This document shows, in pieces, positions 60,865 through 64,000 of a stretch of 64,000 bases of DNA. The position numbers and the translations under genes were made by a program. Each line of letters begins with the position of its first letter. Within the stretch, counting starts at the first letter, position 1. The notes below the pieces were generated by a model that made no database searches, was not told the DNA's origin, and saw only the letters and a list, made by a program, of their open reading frames with translations. The stretch is taken from contig CM030363.1 of the NCBI GenBank assembly GCA_017893485.1, positions 174,928,686-174,992,685 of the forward strand, read 5' to 3'. The stretch comes from Hemerocallis citrina (taxonomy: Eukaryota; Streptophyta; Magnoliopsida; Asparagales; Asphodelaceae).

Positions 60865-61812
60865 CTATGGTAAGTTGAAATTCAAAATAATATACTTACA
60901 GTAACACGCTGTCTATCGGACACACCACGAGAGATATCTCGAAGTCGTAGGTGGTCTGCTGCAAACGCCAGAACAGGCACAGGCTTGTAAAATGATGTAG
61001 CAGAAATGTCTGCAATACAAAATAGTGCAAATGGTTTACTAGATATTACAATACTGACAATCTCAACGAAACAGAAATATGATACATAAAAAACATATGA
61101 GAATATACGATAGATAGATAGATAAAATCCTCGTGGCATCACCTATGTTCAACGATAAACCCATTTGGGTGGGACGAAGTGATTGATAATAACCCCTCCA
61201 ACACTCTAAGCCATCACCAATATCACTTCTATGCCCAAATTTCGGGGAGAAAAATGATCTTGAAATCGTGATATAACTGCAAGGAAGATTAATTTCAGAA
61301 ACTTAAATAGCACTACTAAACCCTGTATTGAAAGGCAAAACCATGCCTAAATATCATGAATAACAGAAGAACGATTAGATGATTACTTCTGGGAGGGGGA
61401 TTCTCTCAGAACAACATCAAGAACTTGAATGGTATCTTGTGGGGTGTCCAAGTATCGTCCCTGAAGAAACTGCTGAAGGTGGTTCAGATCAGCTCGTCCA
61501 GCAAGCTTTATAGCAACATTAAACTCCCTTTCGCTGAGAAATTGAAGAGAAAAAATTACACATAACACAAAATTAAACACATATTACTAGGAAAACAGAA
61601 GAAACTTATCGATGCTCTCACCGGTTCCTGTCAGTTAATTTAATAGTGAAAGTCTTTGATGCAAAAGGCAGCTCGCCTGCTGTATACAAACTCTTTCTAC
61701 CATCATAAGCTGGTGAAAACCTACCCAGTTCCTTTCCCTTATGAATGTCAACAAGCTCAGTGATAATCGATCTGCAAACAGATCTTGATGTTACCTCAGG
61801 TGTTATGGCAAC
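52064..61812 (-). CDS. AGO5: Argonaute, AGO5-like, 3' 21 exons (N-terminus outside window)
   Basis: Small-RNA-guided slicer of the plant AGO1/5/10 clade. Exons, gene order: 61812-61622, 61533-61387, 61276-61143, 61009-60900, 60609-60503, 60412-60277, 60181-60065, 59903-59796, 59719-59648, 58895-58773, 58685-58529, 58442-58321, 58236-58096, 53521-53379, 53302-53240, 53155-53091, 52988-52862, 52755-52682, 52572-52478, 52377-52346, 52230-52064; all borders GT-AG. Start of piece: [16 protein letters not shown]; then linker and PAZ ([20 protein letters not shown]); PIWI with GADVTHP, IIFYRDG and PTHYHVL supplying the DDH triad; end [17 protein letters not shown] and SMDWP favour AGO5 over AGO1. 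Summed exon length is 2431, one more than a multiple of three: exon 53155-53091 carries an extra base. About 150-200 N-terminal residues should lie right of 64000. The symbol is my best guess. Confidence 0.9.
53091..53155 (-). pseudogene. Argonaute exon with +1 frameshift in the PIWI domain
   Basis: Spliced to the previous exon, the code reads Tyr-Arg-Asp-Gly-Val-Ser and then TGA. The frame needed for [16 protein letters not shown] and for all downstream exons is displaced by one base at GTCAGCTGAAGGC. Exon length is 65 where 64 is required. No alternative AG or GT nearby restores the frame. The stop would remove the catalytic histidine and the last quarter of the protein. A single-base assembly error would look the same. 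Confidence 0.8.
53960..54520 (+). other. Atypical sequence in the gag position of the copia element
   Basis: Begins with a short ATG frame (ATGGCCAACGCCGCC at 54033; [18 protein letters not shown]). A GAAGAAGGA-rich stretch (54161-54200) and about 300 bases that do not read as gag follow. Could be captured host DNA, possibly of UTR type, but its source is unknown. Confidence 0.4.
54520..57850 (+). pseudogene. Copia gag end and pol relic
   Basis: Zinc knuckle near 54545 ([14 protein letters not shown], one frameshift). Protease near 54780 (WVLDS, active glycine lost), SISRLCDSG. Integrase: [10 protein letters not shown] (55185), [40 protein letters not shown]. Reverse transcriptase: [43 protein letters not shown] followed by TAG for tryptophan, YVDDMIITG near 56910, [14 protein letters not shown]. 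RNase [37 protein letters not shown]. There is a run of 11-12 G at 55406-55418. Multiple frameshifts; not functional. Confidence 0.88.
59033..59281. mobile_element. Foldback MITE-like element in an Argonaute intron
   Basis: Left arm AGAAATAGCACCCAAAGTTTA...TTCCAAAAA and right arm TTTTTGGGAATTAGGATAAA...TGATATTTGG are imperfect inverted repeats of about 45 bases, with further ACCCAAAGTTT copies inside. No coding capacity. Exact ends and target duplication are not resolved. Confidence 0.6.
59340..59621 (-). repeat. Tandem duplication, two units of about 140 bp, in an Argonaute intron
   Basis: CACATTTTGTGC opens both units (59340 and 59483). Shared blocks are CCATGCT.AAACATAAT, AGGAAGAGTTTGCAAA and ACAAAGCATTTACAAAATAA. 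The right copy ends 26 bases before the exon 59719-59648. Confidence 0.8.
59972..60009 (+). repeat. (GA)n microsatellite in intron
   Basis: About 15 GA units between exons 59903-59796 and 60181-60065. Confidence 0.9.
60769..60861 (+). repeat. C32 run, A run and (AAT)n in intron
   Basis: Thirty-two C in a row (60769-60800), ACAAAAAA tract, then about 15 AAT units. On the gene strand this is ATT, T and G tracts in the intron between exons 61009-60900 and 60609-60503. Confidence 0.9.
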
Positions 61813-64000
61813 CTGTTTAAACCAACAAATTAAACCAATTTTAACATAGTAATTGAGAGAAACAGTTGTCAAAATCAGTAAATTGCTTGAACAAAACCTT
61901 CAGTACATATGCTCCGTAAGAGATTTATTTGATTGAGTAGTCATCCTACTATGCTAAAAAAACTAACAGCAGAATGAACTGAGAGAAATCAATCCCCATA
62001 TATGATACCAAACAGAAATAAAAAAGACATGAAGACATGGATGACTGAGGCAAAAATAAGCATACACTTCATCAGCATTGAATTAATATTAAAAGGCTTC
62101 AAGAGAAGAGATAAATAGAATTTTTAATTATGTAATTGAGTGCCTGTGAACAAATCAGAAACTTTATAACAACAGCGTTTCAAAGATTATAAATCAAAGT
62201 AGTCTCAAACTCAAGAAGGTTACATCAGTTGTGTAGTATTCCATACTGGAATACTACACAAATGTGGCAACTGGACAAAGGGAAAAAAGAAAAGAAGAGA
62301 AGAATGAATATGAACATGGATGAAACTGAAAAGAGAACTCAACAAGACGCTAGCCATGCTGCATACAAAGAACTTGCCACCTTCTCTTTGAATATAAAAT
62401 TCGCATTTACTGATCTACCATCTGCAAAACATTAAATCTTATCTATACTCCTATACTACAAAGAAATAGAAGAAGGGTGTGGTTAGACAGCCTCCCTTTG
62501 GAGCTCGAACATGAGTATTGTACTTATGTTTATCTCTAATTATAAGAAACATTAAAAATTAATCATAATCATTATGCATTAGAGGAACGAATACGATTCC
62601 TAACGACAAACAATATGTTGAAAAAATGGGGACTGCACATGCTAAAAATCGAATATTGCATCATTCAAATTATACTGGTGGAATCAAATTTTATTTCATG
62701 CTTGCCTAGCAAAGATAAAGGACCTACACAGTGATGGACTGCTGCGAACAAGTAGTTTTAAAAATGTCACTAGTAGTATTCAATAGGGAATGTTCTATGA
62801 TTGACTACACTGTGCTGCATGCACTTAGAAAAGAATAGGCATATAACAATAAGAAGAAATGTAGAAAATAGATAAGAGGATAAATAATGAAATGGCTTTT
62901 ATTATTATTTTCTAGAATGTTGTAAAAGTGCGCTAAATAGGGTATGTGGAAAACCACACAAAATTTAAAGCAGGTTGGCTCTACACACGAGTTGAGCTTG
63001 GCTTCAAGAAATTTCTGGTTATAATAGTAAACAAATTCAATAAGCAAGAAAGGATGTATGACAAGGTGGCTTGATCTTTGACTGAAGTTCAATTTCTTCC
63101 ACATGCATTTGATAATAAATGATATTTTTTCATTTTGGGGGAGAAAACCGCATCCATTCAATTGGTTTCTTTTAAAAAGTAATATGATCGAATAAAACTA
63201 TTACAAAACACCCTGGGTTAACTTTTTTACAAGAAAACTGGACAAAATACCCTAGTTTAGTTCTTTCAAGAACTTACTAAACAATCATATATTTTGTTCA
63301 CTTGCCTTCAACATCTTTATGTCTATTTATTCTTCTTACAGACACTAGAGTTCTTAACAAGTGACCCTCAGCATGAATAGTCCAATGTTTTCTCAAAAAA
63401 TTTATGACTAGAGAATTTTACATCACATTACAAATATATGAAGATTGTAATGCAATGAAGTAGTAAATAAGGTTCTAATTGGAAATTACATCTATTGTAA
63501 ATGGTCATGACTCTAATGTTATTCACTCCACTGCACCTCTGGTGAGGAAAAAACCTTTGCCAACATCCTGTTGGCAATCCATCGCATAGGCAAACAAAAA
63601 CAGAATAGCTAACTCAACGAAAGGATAACGAAACAAAGTGTGACGTGCATAAAGAAAACATAATTGAACCTGAATGTAAAAAGAATCTGAGCAAAACCAG
63701 AGTTAAACAAACAGATAACAAGTGAATAGGATTATGGGAACTGGGATGGGCAGGCGTGGAAGGTTGGATTTCCGACCCCAACAATATTTAGGAACAACTT
63801 ATTTAGAGGAAATTAATATCCCAAGATTTGCACCTCTGGTGTTAACAAAAATGATAATGTTACAAAACTGGCATGCTCTTGCCTCTTGTCAAAAAGGACT
63901 ATGTAACAAAGTGCGACATACATAAGAGCACATGACTGATCCACAAAACACAAGAAGAATCTGAACCTTAACAGAGTAAACAGCCATTAACAAATGAAAA
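61813..64000 (-). other. Long upstream intron of the Argonaute gene
   Basis: No Argonaute N-domain code appears here, so the exon preceding 61812 lies beyond the edge and the intron exceeds 2.1 kb. Two related segments of about 95 bases (63627-63725 and 63905-64000, AATCTGA..CA..AGAGTTAAAC/AGAGTAAAC) suggest a local duplication. Short frames at 62229-62435 and 63161-62805 have no support. Confidence 0.6.

Overview
The window is nuclear DNA of a flowering plant. Three things show this: LTR retrotransposons of lineages known from plants (Tat and Tekay Ty3/gypsy, Ty1/copia), a plant L1-type LINE, and a plant Argonaute gene with about 21 recognisable exons. I cannot name the species. About four fifths of the window is transposable element. 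The only host gene I can support is the Argonaute on the minus strand at the right.

Positions 1-34.4 kb are one old Tat-lineage gypsy element split by later insertions. Its remains lie at 2732-5800, 16681-18037 and 32893-about 34330: integrase end, antisense ORF region, 88-bp tandem array and 3' LTR. Inserted into it are: (a) an LTR running off the left edge (1-2731); (b) a Tekay-like chromovirus at 5801-16680, with two 3.5-kb LTRs, TSD TACCT and no gag; (c) an LTR element at 18038-32892 with TSD TCTAA, reduced to a 5' LTR stub plus a 3' LTR. Inside the LTR of (c) is a minus-strand solo LTR (19411-30774, TSD CGAAT/CTAAT). Inside that is a 7.7-kb L1 LINE (22497-30200, 13-bp TSD). This is four levels of nesting.

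Positions 34.9-51.2 kb hold a composite Helitron-like element (34901-35240) and three short copia elements that keep only gag and the start of protease (35559-38407 plus; 38586-41598 minus; 42006-51181 minus). The third has a 6.1-kb hAT-like element in its 5' LTR (44898-51003). That element carries a Tourist/Harbinger-type element (45253-46448) and a regular F-H-F-H-F array: three 191-bp host segments separated by two 393-bp Helitron-like units (48631-49989).

Positions 52.06-64 kb carry an AGO5-like Argonaute gene in reverse, from the stop codon at 52064 to an exon ending at 61812. Its N-terminal exons lie beyond the right edge. A small copia element (53768-58045) sits in one intron, a foldback MITE and simple repeats in others. 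All exons join in frame except 53091-53155, which has one base too many inside a conserved PIWI motif. This is either a real null mutation or an assembly error.

The most unusual structures are the Helitron-like array with its internal series of terminator-like palindromes, the gag-only copia family, the motif and hairpin shared by otherwise diverged gypsy LTRs, and the Argonaute frameshift.
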